Origin: Phoebastria nigripes
Lineage: Eukaryota; Chordata; Aves; Procellariiformes; Diomedeidae
DNA: 64,000 bases
Assembly: GCA_035582835.1 (NCBI GenBank)
Contig: JAYKAV010001300.1
Coordinates: 1,375,823-1,439,822 of the forward strand
Direction: 5' to 3'
Positions within the stretch are counted from its first letter, which is position 1; every line of letters starts with the position of its first letter. Below the pieces are notes generated by a model. That model saw only the letters and a program-made list of their open reading frames with translations, was not told where the DNA came from and searched no databases. Positions 26,681-39,730 of the stretch are shown here, piece by piece. The translations under genes and the position numbers were made by a program.

Positions 26681-28347
26681 CTATGGGCAGATAATTTGGC
26701 TTGCATTAGTAGGCCACTGGCGGATACTTCCCTTGTCTTTTTAGGAAGTATTCCTATATGAACTCCACCTGTCATTGCAGGAAGGCAATTACACCTTTCT
26801 TACCTCCAAGGTTATGATGACCAATACTCTCTTAGAACCAACAGCAGCAAATTTAATTCAAATCATTCTCTCCTTTGCCAACACATGGATTAGTCTGCTC
26901 ACTTTCATTTTGAGAATATTTCAAACTGCTGCTCGATAAAATCCCCAGACGGCAGAGCATTTAGCTTTCCTTCCTCAGTCAATAACAAATGTATGCTCCT
27001 TTTATTGTCTCTATTAAAAAGCTCAGGTGCAATTACATCAGAGAAAATTTTGTTCTCTTTTTCACATATTCAGTTAAAGACGAAATTTCTCTGCGTCTGT
27101 TGCTACTAGGACAAGGACCTCAATGCTACAAGGAATGTATCAGTCTGTCGCTTGTTCAGACTTGACCGCTTGTAGCAGTGTGAAACGGTAGCCATTATTG
27201 GTCATGTGAGGTCATGAACATAGAAGGATCAAAAAAAAAAAAGCCTGTTACCCTAATACAGTCGATAATTTATGTGTTACATAGCGAACAAAAAGTAATT
27301 GTTGCAAATTTTCTGAAATGACAGCAGCCCTAAGAGCTTCTAACCTTGCCCTTCTGCTTTCTTTCCCTTCTCCTTCCATAGTCAAACTGCAAATAACAAT
27401 TATTTTTTTCTTTTTTCTTTCTATTTTTTCTCTTTTTTTCTTTTTTTGCTTTTTTGAGGAAGAGGCTAGAGGAAAAGGTTTTAAACAATTAGCCATGAGC
27501 TCAGGGCAGGACACATATCTGAAGACAAAGCAGGAATGTCTTTTTAGCAAACAAGGTCTCAGTTCTTTTATAGCTACTACCTCGTAGGTAACATGCATTG
27601 TTTAAAGATGTTTGTTTAATCATTTAATTCATAGCTTCATTTTTTTCCTTGCAGTTATTTTGTCTACAGGAAAAACAGTGCTGTGTTTTATGAAGGCTGC
27701 CAATTAACTCTGTCAGTGCCCTGAGAGATAACAGCAACTGCAAATAGTAAGCTAAAGTCAGAGTTGTTAAGCTGATTATGGCAATGGGCTTAATCTATAA
27801 ACCCATCTTCACAGCAAGGGATGAAGACCACAGGGATAAAGGTGATTGCTGGTGGTCAGATGCCTAAGTGAGATGACTTGGAAGAAACCCTGCAGGCTGT
27901 CAAAAGTAGAGTTAACCCTGAAATTGCAAAAAGTTTTTCTTCTCTGGACTGGTCCTATTTTTAAAAATCCTAGAAAAAAGCATCGCCTGGCAAGATAAAC
28001 GATGACAGAGCTGGATCTCAAAGTCTATGTCATAGTAAATAATCAAATTAACCTACATATATCTGTCTAGTTTATCTCCAGAAAACTGTGGAGTGTTTGA
28101 AAATCACATAAGCAGAAACAGAGGAAGATCTGTTGTGTGAGCTCCTAGACTTATAAACAATCAAATCAACTCTTCGAAGAAATAGTAACCACAGTCCTTA
28201 AAGGGAATCTGTGTTGACTGAGATATGTGATCTGGCGATACAATCACATCTTTTTGGCAAGCATTTTTACAAAGATTATAACACTGCCAAGGCAGGTCCC
28301 AGTATTCACCATCAGAAGCTTGACACATTTTGATGTTTTTTGGTTGG

Positions 28348-28364
28348 TTTTTTTTTTTTTTTTT
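28348..28364. repeat. Poly-T run (17 T)
   Basis: Uninterrupted run of 17 T. A chance minus-strand frame crossing it reads as a lysine stretch. No retroposon body is recognised. Confidence 0.8.
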
Positions 28365-29230
28365 AAGTAAAAAAGGTACAAAATACTTCCAAGCAAGACC
28401 CATGGCAATATGCTAAGGTTAAAGCAAGAGGTAAACTAATCTTGGCTGCATGTATTAAAAGAAATATTAAAACCGAACCTGTACACATGATCAAACCCAT
28501 GTTCTTCCAAATTCTAGATTCAATAGTATAACTTCCACTGTTTAAATAAAAGTTCAAAATTTCCCCTATGTCAAAGAAAAGGAAATATTACTCCTGGGTG
28601 CTTCTCACTCTACCTCAATATTGAAAAAAATTTACAGTTGTTTCTAATTATCAAGATTAATGTTGGTAACCATTGCTACTGAATACATTTGTTGTAGTCA
28701 GCTGTCTGCATTTCTGCTTCTCTAACAACAATCCAAAAATAAGCCTGTTAGATTCATTCCTTTATGTTCAAACAGCTTTTTTCTGTTCCTCAAGTCAGGT
28801 GATACTTGGTTAGTTTTATCTGCATCATATGTGATCCAATTTGAAAAATGACTTCAAATGTCTTCATCTTTATTTTAGTTTTGAATCTGGATTTTTGTTT
28901 TTAAGTGATAAAATTACTGTATGCTTTATTGTGCTGTATCTTGTTATTTTAAACGTTCTCATGTAATTTCATGAGGTGGCCATTTCCCTCAAAGAAAGAT
29001 GGCATTTACTTGGAAAGAATGAAGTCATTATCAGCTACCTGGAAGGCAAGTATGAATCTGCCACGACGCTGACCAGACCTCTTTGTTTATTTGTTTACAC
29101 TTCAATTTCTGTCAGTAGTTCTAGATAAATTTACAGTAAAAACACTAGCATGGTCACCAGAAACGAAAGGGTGTTGATGAACACAGCTAGCATTAGTGAA
29201 CACCAACAGCAAACATGGCCACAACTTGAG

Positions 29231-29246
29231 AAAAAAAAAAAAAAAA
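29231..29246. repeat. Poly-A run (16 A)
   Basis: Uninterrupted run of 16 A followed by gaggtgagaagg. No processed-pseudogene body or target-site duplication is evident beside it. Confidence 0.8.
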
Positions 29247-30490
29247 GAGGTGAGAAGGGAGACTTGGCAGGTTACCCAGATAGTCAAATCCATATAGGAA
29301 GAAAATTCGGCCTAGAAGCCCTTGAGCTCTCCATGAGAATGACTGGTTTCTTCCCTTGAAAAGATAAGTACATTTACCTCGAAATCCCAGCTGCCTGTAC
29401 TTGTGAAGTTAAAACATGGGGAATGATTTGGTTGTCCACACCAAAGTTTACAGCAGAAAAAAGAAGCCCAAAAAGGTGCTCACCAGAAGTCCTGATGAGC
29501 CATCTTACGAAGTATGTTTCCATCATTTTTACGTCNCCATAACAGTAGTGTTTATAGCATCTCGATCAAATTCATATATTCAGCATGCACATAGATTCAT
29601 TGTTCATTATCCTGAGATCACCTTTTAATCTCCAGGTACTTCATAGTCCTGACTATTCTGCAATGACAATATGTTTTGAGAGAAAGACAGCGGAATACTT
29701 ACTATTTTCATTTTGATTTGCTAAGAGAATTCAATGATAATAATAACCCTTTCCTCTATGGTATAAATATNTGAGTATTAAAACATATCTCATGTTGAAG
29801 CAAGGAAAGATTTCAGTCTTGCTAATAATCTTCCAAGTTTTCAAGCGTGCTAGGTAGCAGTTTTCACAGATATTTCACCCCATAGAATGTATATCCGTAA
29901 GCAGTACCTGAATTTCTAAGCAGGCTTTTTTTTTCCCCAAGGCACTGAAGTTTCACTTCAGAACAGCAATAAGTCCTTTAATCTTCATAAACAAAATNAA
30001 AAAAATCTAAATGGTTGCCTGCTATTTACATTAACCTTTTAAAAGGTCTTCTATGTTCTATTTTATTCAAGACAATTTTTACTCTTATCCTTTATCTGAA
30101 AAATTCGGATTGATACTAAAAGCTGCATATTTCCAAAGTGGCATCACTCCTCATAAATTATCCTTTTCCACCAAAACAGCTGTGTTGAGAGAACTGAGAT
30201 TACAGGAAACTTGCCGTTTACAGAAAAAAAAACATTAAAAATGAAAATGAAATTGAGACACTATGGTTACCAATATGTATATATCATCCCATTATAAATT
30301 ACTCTTTGTCTGAACATCTACATTGAAGTACAAAAGTTCCTAACAAAAATGCCCTTGTGCATCAGCTGCTTTTAGAGTCCTGGGTTTAAAAAGTGGCTAA
30401 GAGCAGATATTCCAGGAGATGGGTGTAAATTTCAATTCGGTGTGGTCTGGCATTTCTGAACCTGGGAATAAGATGCTTTTGAAAGTTTTA

Positions 30491-30545
30491 TCCATACTTT
30501 TTTGTTTCCATACTTGCCATACTTTTGTGTCCATACTTTTTTGTT
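30491..30545. repeat. Degenerate tandem array of a ccatactt word
   Basis: Four copies of ccatactt lie within 55 bp. The outer two share the longer form tccatacttttttgtt exactly (30491-30506 and 30530-30545), and the two between are shortened variants. It reads as a small T-rich minisatellite produced by slippage. Confidence 0.8.
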
Positions 30546-31620
30546 AGATTCTTCTTTCGTGCATTTCTTTCTCTTCATTTATATTTTTTCCTTTTTTATA
30601 TTCTTCCTGTTTTGTGTGGTTAGATTCAGTTTTCAGTAGAGGCTTTAGGAAGAGCTCCTTTGAATACCAGAGAAAAAGAATGTGGCCTTTGCCAGTTCTT
30701 ATGTGTATGTAAGATGATGCCCCAGTACAAGCACATAAAGTAATTAACATCGCCTCATTATTTATTAGCTTAACTGCTTCTCAGAGAGTGGATTCCTGAC
30801 GTATCAAAAACTTGTAAAGAATTTAATCTGTATTCTAGTGGTTTCCCTAGATGTCTAGAAGCAATTTCTACTTTTCCCCCTTATATCAAGAAGGAATTTT
30901 GAGCCAGTAAGTGAAGAGTGTTCAGAGTAAGAGGCATTACAGTCAACATCACTTTAAAAACGTTACGCATGCAGTGAAAATGCAGCTTAGAGATAGGATG
31001 CATGCTTTGAGCAATTATAGCTGAGAGATTTTTTTCAGACAGCACATTATTTGTCATCTAAATTGACAGCTTCTTAGACAAGAGAGAGCAATTTGAATTA
31101 ATATATTACGCGTTATATACATATTGCCATTTAGTTACTGTAATTCTCAACTAACTAAAATTAAAAGCATAGGTTATTTGTGGGTATAGCAAAAAGTGAA
31201 TTTCAAGAGAAATGACTATGTAGCAAATCCCTTTAAATTAATGAGACATCGTGTGTATGTGTGTGCAAGGAAGAAAACATATGTTACCAGTAATAGGAAA
31301 TCTTTCGGTACACTAGTAATTAATATTTTCATAGACTTCCAAGTGTCTAATGTATAGATTCTTTTAGAAATTTCATTGATTAACTTTTGCCTTTAGTAAA
31401 GACTGATCCATTGATAAGGGTGTGGACTGAAGAACTGTATCTCCATGATGACAGCAGAAGCATATGCTCTAAAAAACCCAGAATTGCAGTGATTTAATTT
31501 ATTGCTTCTAGTGAAATGGTAGGTGTGTCTATTTTACACAAGGCATCTCAATGCAGACTTCTTCAATCTAGTCATGAATGTGTGGTATATCACCAAAACC
31601 AGAATAAGCACAAAAGAGAG

Positions 31621-31677
31621 AGACTTACTACTTTGTCTGAAGAGTTATGTTAGACTTACTACTTTGTCTGAAGAGTT
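31621..31677. repeat. 26-bp perfect direct repeat (31-bp period)
   Basis: A 26-bp sequence starting agacttactactttgtctg occurs at 31621-31646 and again at 31652-31677, identical, with 5 bases between. A 23-T run begins 11 bases downstream. It is most simply a recent local duplication. The close poly-T run raises the alternative of a failed or very short retrotransposition with flanking duplication, but nothing useful lies between the copies. Confidence 0.92.
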
Positions 31678-31687
31678 GTTACGACAA

Positions 31688-31710
31688 TTTTTTTTTTTTT
31701 TTTTTTTTTT
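31688..31710. repeat. Poly-T run (23 T)
   Basis: This is the longest homopolymer in the window. It lies just downstream of the 26-bp direct repeat. As a minus-strand poly-A tail it would imply a retroposon body to its right, but that sequence is not recognisable. Confidence 0.85.
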
Positions 31711-33434
31711 CTCTTTAAGAACCAAAGTAACATCTGCGGCCAGCACAAAGCTGAGGTATTTGGACACATCTTGCAAAACATGATAATTTAATTTATTCCT
31801 TCTTGATTTCCTTGTTGTCTCAATCCACAGAAACTTCAGAAATGATGTCATACATTGTGCTAATGTCTTATCTGATATAAGTTTATGCCCTCATTTCTTT
31901 CTTTATTTATTCTAAGCATTTCCCATGTGTAATAAACTTTTGTGCAATAAATTCCTGAGAAAAATAGGAAGATTAATTGTTACTTTACCTGCAATGTTAA
32001 ATGATTTCATAGAACATGTGTCTCTCAGAATTAAGATTATACAGTTTTTGTTTAGAAAACAAACAATAGTAGTTTATATTATAGGCTAGAGGAGCAAGTT
32101 TATATCTAAACAGAATGGATTAACTGAATCTGTTGGAGTACTAGGAAGAAATATGCTTTTTTTACTTACTAAAGTGGTTTATTTAAAGCAACTTCAGCTA
32201 TCGAGAAATGAAAGTTTATCAAAAAGCCCAGAGGGGACAAGAGGATCACAAAATGATGATGCTTCCAAAAACCTGTGTATAGGTTGTCTTTTAGTCTCAA
32301 AAGGCTGAGGCTTGAGATGAGTACACATTTATAAAGAAGATCAGCTGTGTTATCCTTACATCCCTATACTCTCCTAACATGGAAATATTTTGAAATGTCT
32401 CTAGACAAGTCTAATATCCTTTTTAGGGGAAAAAGTGCATTGGTGGTTTTTCCTTTGTCAATCGTGCTGGTTTTACTAATGCTCTTTTTTACAAGAGAGA
32501 TTCCTCAGTAAAACATTGCAAGTCATTGCTGAGTGGGCCCTACATACCAGGAATTCCCAGAAATTGTATGGGAAGTCACAGAATTTTTTGAAGAAGGTCT
32601 TTCCCTTTTTCAAAATACTATTTTCTCCATCTGGCCACAACTAAACTAAGTATTTTTACTCTGGTTTTTCCTTATCTCCTCAGGTCTTTTCTTTTCCATT
32701 CTTAAACCTCATTTTTCAGTGATACGGCTCCACTTTCTGCACTTCCCTCTCTGCTCTCTTTCTTTGTTTCTCCCTCTTCCCATTGATTCAAAACCAAGGC
32801 AGGTGCTATGTAACCCCACAGGAGCACGTTTCTCACCCTCCCTGAGTACTCTAATAGCTGTTTCTACCAATGCCTTATTTCTGTGCTGAACATTTCCTGT
32901 CTCAACAGTCCCACTGAGTTTAGTGCATCTACACACTCAAGTAAAGTTACTGAAAAACGTTTTGAAGCATTTGCTGGGTGAGAGCCTGCAGCCAGATCTA
33001 GTATTTTTGTGGAAATACTCAGCATGTGTTCCACTTACTGCTTAAATACCAGGAAAGGCCCTCACAACGGGGTTTGGTGGATTGAAGTAATGCACAGACC
33101 TGTCTCTGGCCCTCTCTTGACTGAGAAAAATGACAGGAAGAGCTGAGCTCTGAACTATGCTCGACCATGTTGGAGTGAAACTGACAATGACTCAAACCTT
33201 GGGCAAAATTTGTGAAGGTTAATTCAAAAAATTGAACGCTTATTTATTAAAATTATGAAAAGTACAGAAAATTATAGAAGTACCTGGTATTTCTCAGTTC
33301 TGTGCACTTCTGGCACATAGTATTATAGCAGAAAAGTAAAAAAAAGAGGGATATGTTTCGCCCTTGAGAGAATAATATGATTACAACAAGACAGTTTCAG
33401 ATCTACTGAATATTCTAAACCATTCACTTTAATG

Positions 33435-33885
33435 TGTGTTTCATTAACTTTGGGGTGGGAATGAAAAGAAGGCTCATTCATGTTGTTTTTCATACTGTTC
33501 CACTTCATTATTAAGCAATGATGCCAAGCTGTTCACCAGGATTGCTGCTAGCAGGCTTGAACAGCTTCTGCCAAGTGTGATTAATGCAGATCAAACAGAG
33601 TTTATTCAGCGGAAGAGATTGGCAGATAACATTTATCATCTCTTAAGAAAGTTGGGATTTCCAGACTGACGTCAGGCTGGTGATAAACTTAGAGGCTGAA
33701 GGATGTTCGACCAAGTCGTTTGCATATTCTTTAGAAGAAAGTTGCATCCATTTTGATTAGATTTGAAACCTGAAGAGAACCTCATTTATATGCAAAGCCT
33801 CTTCCAGTGGTTAACTTTGTTTTTAAAAGGACAAGGCATATGGAGACTCTTATCAGGGATTATAATTTTTTTCATAAGCATAAGA
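33435..33885 (+). pseudogene. Decayed L1/Tx1-type LINE reverse transcriptase fragment
   Basis: No long ORF exists, but the forward frames together read as part of an L1-superfamily ORF2 reverse transcriptase. From about 33490 one frame gives SYCSTSLLSNDAKLF, which matches the conserved 'SYRPISLLNNDAKLF' block. It continues with ASRLEQLLPSVINADQTEFI and ADNIYHLLRKLGF, the 'LPSLINPDQTGFI' and 'DNIRRLL' region, up to a stop at 33667. Another frame then gives LVINLEAE (33677-33700), and a further shift gives MFDQVVCIFF (from 33703). Together these correspond to the 'SLDAEKAFDRVEW' catalytic motif A, here with E where the first catalytic D is expected. Further on, LKPEENLIYMQSLFQ and FLKGQGIWRLLSGIIIFFI parallel 'FGPKFIYWIQLLY' and 'PLKRGTRQGCPLSPLLF'. 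At least two frameshifts and several stops make it dead. The beginning (33435-33485) is inferred. Confidence 0.85.
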
Positions 33886-36800
33886 ACTATGTGTTAAACT
33901 ACGTGTCACTCGCTAGTACAGGGTAGCCTGCTACTGGCCAAAACAGCATCCTCAGGCTATATGTAGGGTGGGAGAATAAGGCAGCCTGGATTTAATTCCT
34001 AGATTTGCTTTGTTACCTTGGGCAGTCAGGTCCTGCCTTTCTTTGTTCCTTCTGTCTGCTTGACAGTATGAACTTTTCAGAGGCCCCAGGCTCAAAGGAC
34101 AGCTGAAATACAAAACAGCAACTTGCTGTCTTAGGTGAACATCTTTTTAAATAACGAGAAGATTTTAATGAGGAAATCGAAAGATGTTTAGTCTTTACCT
34201 TTCTCAAAAGTCATTATCTTCAGGACAGTTTTCTGGGTGCTGAGCAACACAAAAGCTGTGTTGAGAAACTCATTCTGTTTCTAAGATCTATTGCTTGGCC
34301 TTGAACCTCTAACATGAAACTCTGCACAAAGATCTTCTTAGAATAACAGTTTCCCACTTCCTCCTCCTTCCTCAGCCAAACACAACCCTAATAGCAGTCA
34401 GCATAATAAAAAATCTCCAACATATAAAAGCAACTTACTAACTGTAGCCAGCTAATCTCTGAGACACCCTGTGTTGTCTCACCTGTTCTGAGGCAACAAA
34501 AAGCTCATTACTACCAGATGAATCATGTCCTCAGGTTCAGCCAGCTCATCCTGGGGTGGTTATTGCCCATCTAAAGCTGTCTTGGGCAGAAAGACCTTTG
34601 CTTCCCTCCCATTTTGGCAGTACACTGACGTAACATATTCTGCCAGAGCACATATTTCTCTGCAGTGACAAAAGTCCTTTTTGATACCCCTGTGACCTAA
34701 GACCTCTGTTTCTCACCACCAATTTCCATAGACTTATTCTCTTGAAAGTGTCGCAGTTCCCAAGGATCCAAATGGTTTGTCTTTTTACAGAAAGGATACT
34801 TCAGAAAAGCAACAATNACAGTTTAGAACAAGAACAGTTTCTTTTCTATATAGGAAAAGTAAACAGAAAGAAGCCTGTTTTCTTATCTCACTGTATAGGC
34901 ATTTTTAGTTGTTGCAGGTAGTATTTTTGGCATAGTGGTTTCCTTAGTATGGCTGAGACTATGGCTTAGATTTTCCATTCCTAAATGAAAACCTTTTAAA
35001 GGTGCCCTTTTATTTATTTGTTTATTTTCTGAAGCATTCTGAACATCTCAGTACATTTAAGAAACACTTATCTGCTATTGATAACTCACTTTCATATTGA
35101 TAACATAAGTTTAGAAATATGCTCTCTCAGATACCCTGTGCTAGTCCTAATTACTTCCTTTGAAGTCTCACCCTAAGCAGTAGCTTTGGCAAAGAGACAT
35201 CATTTTATCTGAGACCAAACAGCAATTTTAAAAGAAAATAACAACAAAACCCAACAGCCCAGCACATATAATGTAACACTGGAGTTTATGCCACGGCTCA
35301 TCTGGCAGATGTTCTGAAGAGCGTGCCTCTGACTATCAGAGCTCTGGTTTCTGTTCCATTCGCAAATGATCATTTCTGCTTTCAGTGGTGGTTGTATGCC
35401 AGATCCCTCTGGGCAATGGCAATATGTTCCACTTAGTTTCAGCTTTCACTAGCCCAATATATTTTTAAAGTAATAGTAATTTTGAGTTTTGACCAGAGTG
35501 GTAATATGGCTGTACCCAATCTATCCTTGGGGCTGTTTGCGGACAGCTTAGTCTTGCGCTTACTGCTGGAGAACCTTGGCTCCGAGGCCTCCTTAACATC
35601 TTCCTCCGTGCCATACTGGAAGATTGCAATACTTGTCCTTTGCCTGCCCCTGCACAGCAGCAACTTTAGGTTGCTGGCTCAGGCAACCCCACAGTTACAC
35701 AAGTTGCTGTGCAAAGTTCATCATTCTGTTTGAGTTCTTCGGATATCCTCCAGAGCCAGGAGGTGTGACACTGGTCCGCTTCAGGAGCTCAGAAGAGAAT
35801 AATGCCAGCCCTGTGCAATATAACAGCTATTTCTACCTCTCTCTTGCGAGGTCCTTCTAAAGCTTCCAAATTAAATTTGCTCCTCTTCAGCTCCCTGCAA
35901 TNCCACTCTGAGAACTGCTGCAGCTCATCTTTCCTTTGGCAAATGTCCACGCTCCACTGTCCCCCTGTATCATAGTCAGCTGCAGTAAAGCAGCTATAGG
36001 ATCTTCTAATTTACATTTCAAGATGCAACTGGAATCAAGCCAGTTCAAGGCTTTCCAGCGGTACAGACAAAGTCACTTTTGTCACGTGAAGAATAAGGGG
36101 CATGAGCCACACCAAGCAGTTCCTGTTCTTGGTAAGGACAACTCAGAAGAAGGCATGGGGGTTGGACAGGGAGGTGGAGTTTTTGTCCCTATCATCTCCA
36201 GAGGTGAGAGCATGCCTGCCCCCCAGTCACTATCCCCACTGTACCCCACCACACCACTGCAGCAGCTATGCTGGGGGCTGCTGGAGCCCCACCATCCTCA
36301 AAGGAGGCAGCTGAGACCATGGACAACCATTGCCCCTTCCCTGCACACACACACCCTGGAACCTGCCTGGTTTGCCTGTGATTACAACTAAGCCAAGAAA
36401 CGAGCCTCTCGCTTTTATCACTAAGCCTGCCTTTAGCGAGGAACGGCTGCAGCCCCTCCTGATGATAAACCAGCACTGAAACACAATTCGAATGTTCATA
36501 ATCTCCTATATCAGGTTCTCATACCATTAATGCCACCAGTGCTGTGACCTTTTAGCAAGATATCAGGCACTAGCACCAGGCTCAGAATTGCAAACTTTAA
36601 TTAAAAACTGTATTTTAAAATAAAACTCAGTTTAGATGCACTGATAAGTGATTTTCACCATGTGAAATTTCAGAGTGCTTTGCTGAGAAAAATCATGGCA
36701 AGCTTCCTGTTAATTTCTGGTCTAGCTGGGTTTCAAGGACAATTTTATTAAAAATGAGCAGAGCCCTATATAATAAACCCCTTGCAGTTGTTATGACCAC

Positions 36801-39700
36801 CTGTGCTACCTCCCACCCTGATCCACCACGTGACATAGCACAGCTAATCTTCCCGCTTCCTAGCAAGGAAAATGAGCTGCTACAATTTTAGACTTTGGGG
36901 CTTATATACACATATTTTAGATTTCATTATTTTTCTGTATGGCAAGGCTAGAGCTGGCAGAGGTTGTATCTAAACACCTTTAAGAGCTCTTTCTCTGTGC
37001 AGAACAGTATAAAAGTTCAGATAAAGTCATTAAAGTTTCTGAATGGGCGTGAAACCAAGAAACAACAAGGGGAAAATAAAAATGCATTCCTAGTTGAAGT
37101 AAAGAGCACTGACCGTACAGNAAAGGTCTCACAGGAGACAACCTTAATGGATTACTGTTAATAAACATTACAGTTTATTTAACAGCTTATAAAACAAACA
37201 ACAGGATGGCACTCATCTGAACTGAAACACAAACAGGGAAATTATGACTCTTGAGGCTTGCTCACCACAGATAAATTGCTTCCTGCTCTCTCCTCAGCCC
37301 CAGGTCTAAGTTTTATGAAAACACTAATTGCTCCCCACTTTCATTCTTAACCACCAATGACTCAGTGAACAAGAAAAAAAAATCAGAAAAGTATACACCA
37401 GTTTGATCGGGTCCCTGTGGATCAGCCTTTTTGGGTTGTGCCCATCTCTCTTTAATTTCATGGGGAAAAACCCTTAGTCTTGGCCACAGACAAACACCAG
37501 ATGACTGCTCCTTTTCCACACAGGAAGCGCAGGACAATTCAGTTAGGGGAGAAACTTGGCAAGCTGAAAAATGGAAGGTAGGGGAGGAGATTATAATTAA
37601 TGCATACGGGTAGTTTACATGCTGTCTCCTCTCCACGGTGAGAATGTAGCAAGCTGTCTAATTGGAGCCTGGTTTTTGGCTCCTCTTAAATCCCTCAGAA
37701 AACATTGCACTTCACAGTCTGCATAGTTAGATTTTGTAGGTTTTGGCCACAGGTGAAGCCTGATAAAAATACCGGGATGAAGAGGACAAGTTATTTCAGG
37801 CACAACATTCTGGAGCAATGCAAAGAGGTCACAATTGGTGAGAATCTGCATGAAATTGCATTAGGCACAGATGAAGTGTCCGGTCATCTTTCTGCCCAAA
37901 CTCATAAATATATTAGCACACACAACCGTCACAGTCACATCCTATTTTTATACCCAGCAACTGTCCTCCTCACTGATCTCCGACAATTCTGATCAATTGT
38001 TGCTGTTGTTCAAAAGAATTTTTGATTTTGATTTCAAATCCTACCTTGGGTGTTGCCAGTGGATTTGTGTCTAAAAAGGTGCAGTGACACTCTGGCAGGA
38101 GAGTGGATGGAGATCTTTCTTGCATTTGCTCAGAGTCTGTGCAAGACTTACAAGTGAAAGCTTGATTACCTAAATATTTGCAGTTCAATTGGTTATTTAG
38201 GTTTGAAAAAAAAATCCTTTAAATATAATTCCCAATATGCAAAAACTAATGTTAAAACAGCAACAAAGCCTACTAGTTTAGCCAAATAAAGTGGATACCT
38301 ATCCAGTAAATTATGCAGCAAATTGCAAGCTTTGTGAGGCAGCTCTTAAAGATGAAAGCCTGGAAGCCCTTAAAGTTTCATAGCTGACATTCAGAGGAGT
38401 GAATTGATTGAGTGAGGACAACACAGTCACCTGGCAGGGAAATGGAAAGACTAGTTATGAGTGTTAACATGAGCTGTGTCACTGTGGGCACCAGCCCCAG
38501 CTTCATGACTCTCTGTACCTAGGTGCTCCTGCGGCCTATAGCCCATGAATAAGAAGAATTTAAATAAAATATAGACTAGAAGAAACCTGCATCTTTTAGT
38601 AAAGTGCAGTTAGGTATATGACATCTCAATTTCAACCTGNTGTTTTAGAAAAGTGATGCGAGTGACTGCTTTTGAGCGAACTTAGAAAGTGTAACTACTA
38701 ATGAGGTTTAAGGAAAGACCACTCAAAGAAAATGGTGCACACAGAGGGGCAAAGCTACAGCTTCAAACACTTATATGGAAGCATCCCTGCTCTGAAACTG
38801 TTTGCTGAAGTCACAACCTTTATTAACTGCATTCCTTTCCCCCTAAAAGACAGAATTTAACTATAAATTATTTGGAAAGGCCAGAAGCTCCACATTAATT
38901 TACTGAGGCTTTCATCCTTCTGCACAGCAGTGTATTTTTTTAATACTGCTCAAAAGATATCAAGTACCTTCTTTCCAACCTATTCACCAGCTCTAAATGG
39001 GATTTGACATTACGAGGTCAGCTTTGCTTTGCCTCATAGATGACTAACAAATTTGCAGAGACATAGGTTCACTGTTCTCACATGGATCACTGCTCAACAG
39101 ACCGCCGGTTTTTGATGGCAAACATTTAACTTTCAGCCATTAAGTAGAAGAGGAAATTCAGGTTGTAACAAATTACCTGGCATCTAAACAATGTTAAAGT
39201 TGCCCATTAGGAGTGCCTTTAGACAGTGGAACAGCACATTAGTTTTAAATTGCAAAGTTCAGTCAATGGAGTGATAGAGTTCAGATCTGAAACGTTTTAC
39301 CGAGCTATTGAAAGGCCTGCACAGTGAAATGTATTTATAGTGAACAAGAGTAGAATGGAAATCCATTTCTATAGTCAGAAGAAGATTGCAATCCGCCCAT
39401 GTCCTCTCCTTCCCCCCCAAAAGCAAACAAAAATATTGAAATGCACTGTAAAGTATAATGGTAGTTATAACTGTTTTGTCTATAAAGTTGTCATATTAAA
39501 CCGATTTCACTGTACTTTAAACTGTAGGGCATCCTGAACAAAATGTATTTTCACCATGATGATATTACAGTATGTTATTCCTAGCTGCCTTGAATTACTC
39601 TTTTTGCCTTTATAATCACNTCACCTATATGGCTGTTCACATCAGCTTCCCGGTTAGGAGTGTTTTCCACCTTGAATAAGACTGGAAANCTATATAAGGA

Positions 39701-39730
39701 AGAGGAATACAAAGAAGAGGAATACAAAGA
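39701..39730. repeat. Two-copy tandem duplication, 15 bp
   Basis: The unit agaggaatacaaaga occurs twice head to tail without mismatch. A looser third echo (aaagaaggaatacag) lies shortly downstream, so the purine-rich segment behaves like a small unstable minisatellite. Confidence 0.88.

Larger units (their letters stand above)
14341..33434. other. Long AT-rich tract without genes
   Basis: No host gene is recognised in these 19 kb. A 148-codon minus-strand frame (17765-18211) has no domain I know. The recognisable structure is short: three fragments sharing a gacttcaatgggg-like core (near 14.95, 19.4 and 26.65 kb), three short tandem duplications (24.8, 30.5 and 31.6 kb), a small TG/TA-rich microsatellite (21.6 kb) and homopolymer runs. 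Confidence 0.5.

Noticed and set aside
29231..29246. Poly-A runs (also 60904-60920) as tails of processed pseudogenes
   Set aside because: No gene-like body or flanking target-site duplication was found beside either run.
35936..36391. 151-codon plus-strand ORF as a gene
   Set aside because: No recognisable domain, low-complexity second half, overlapping open frames in other frames of a GC-richer patch, and length near the chance maximum for 64 kb.
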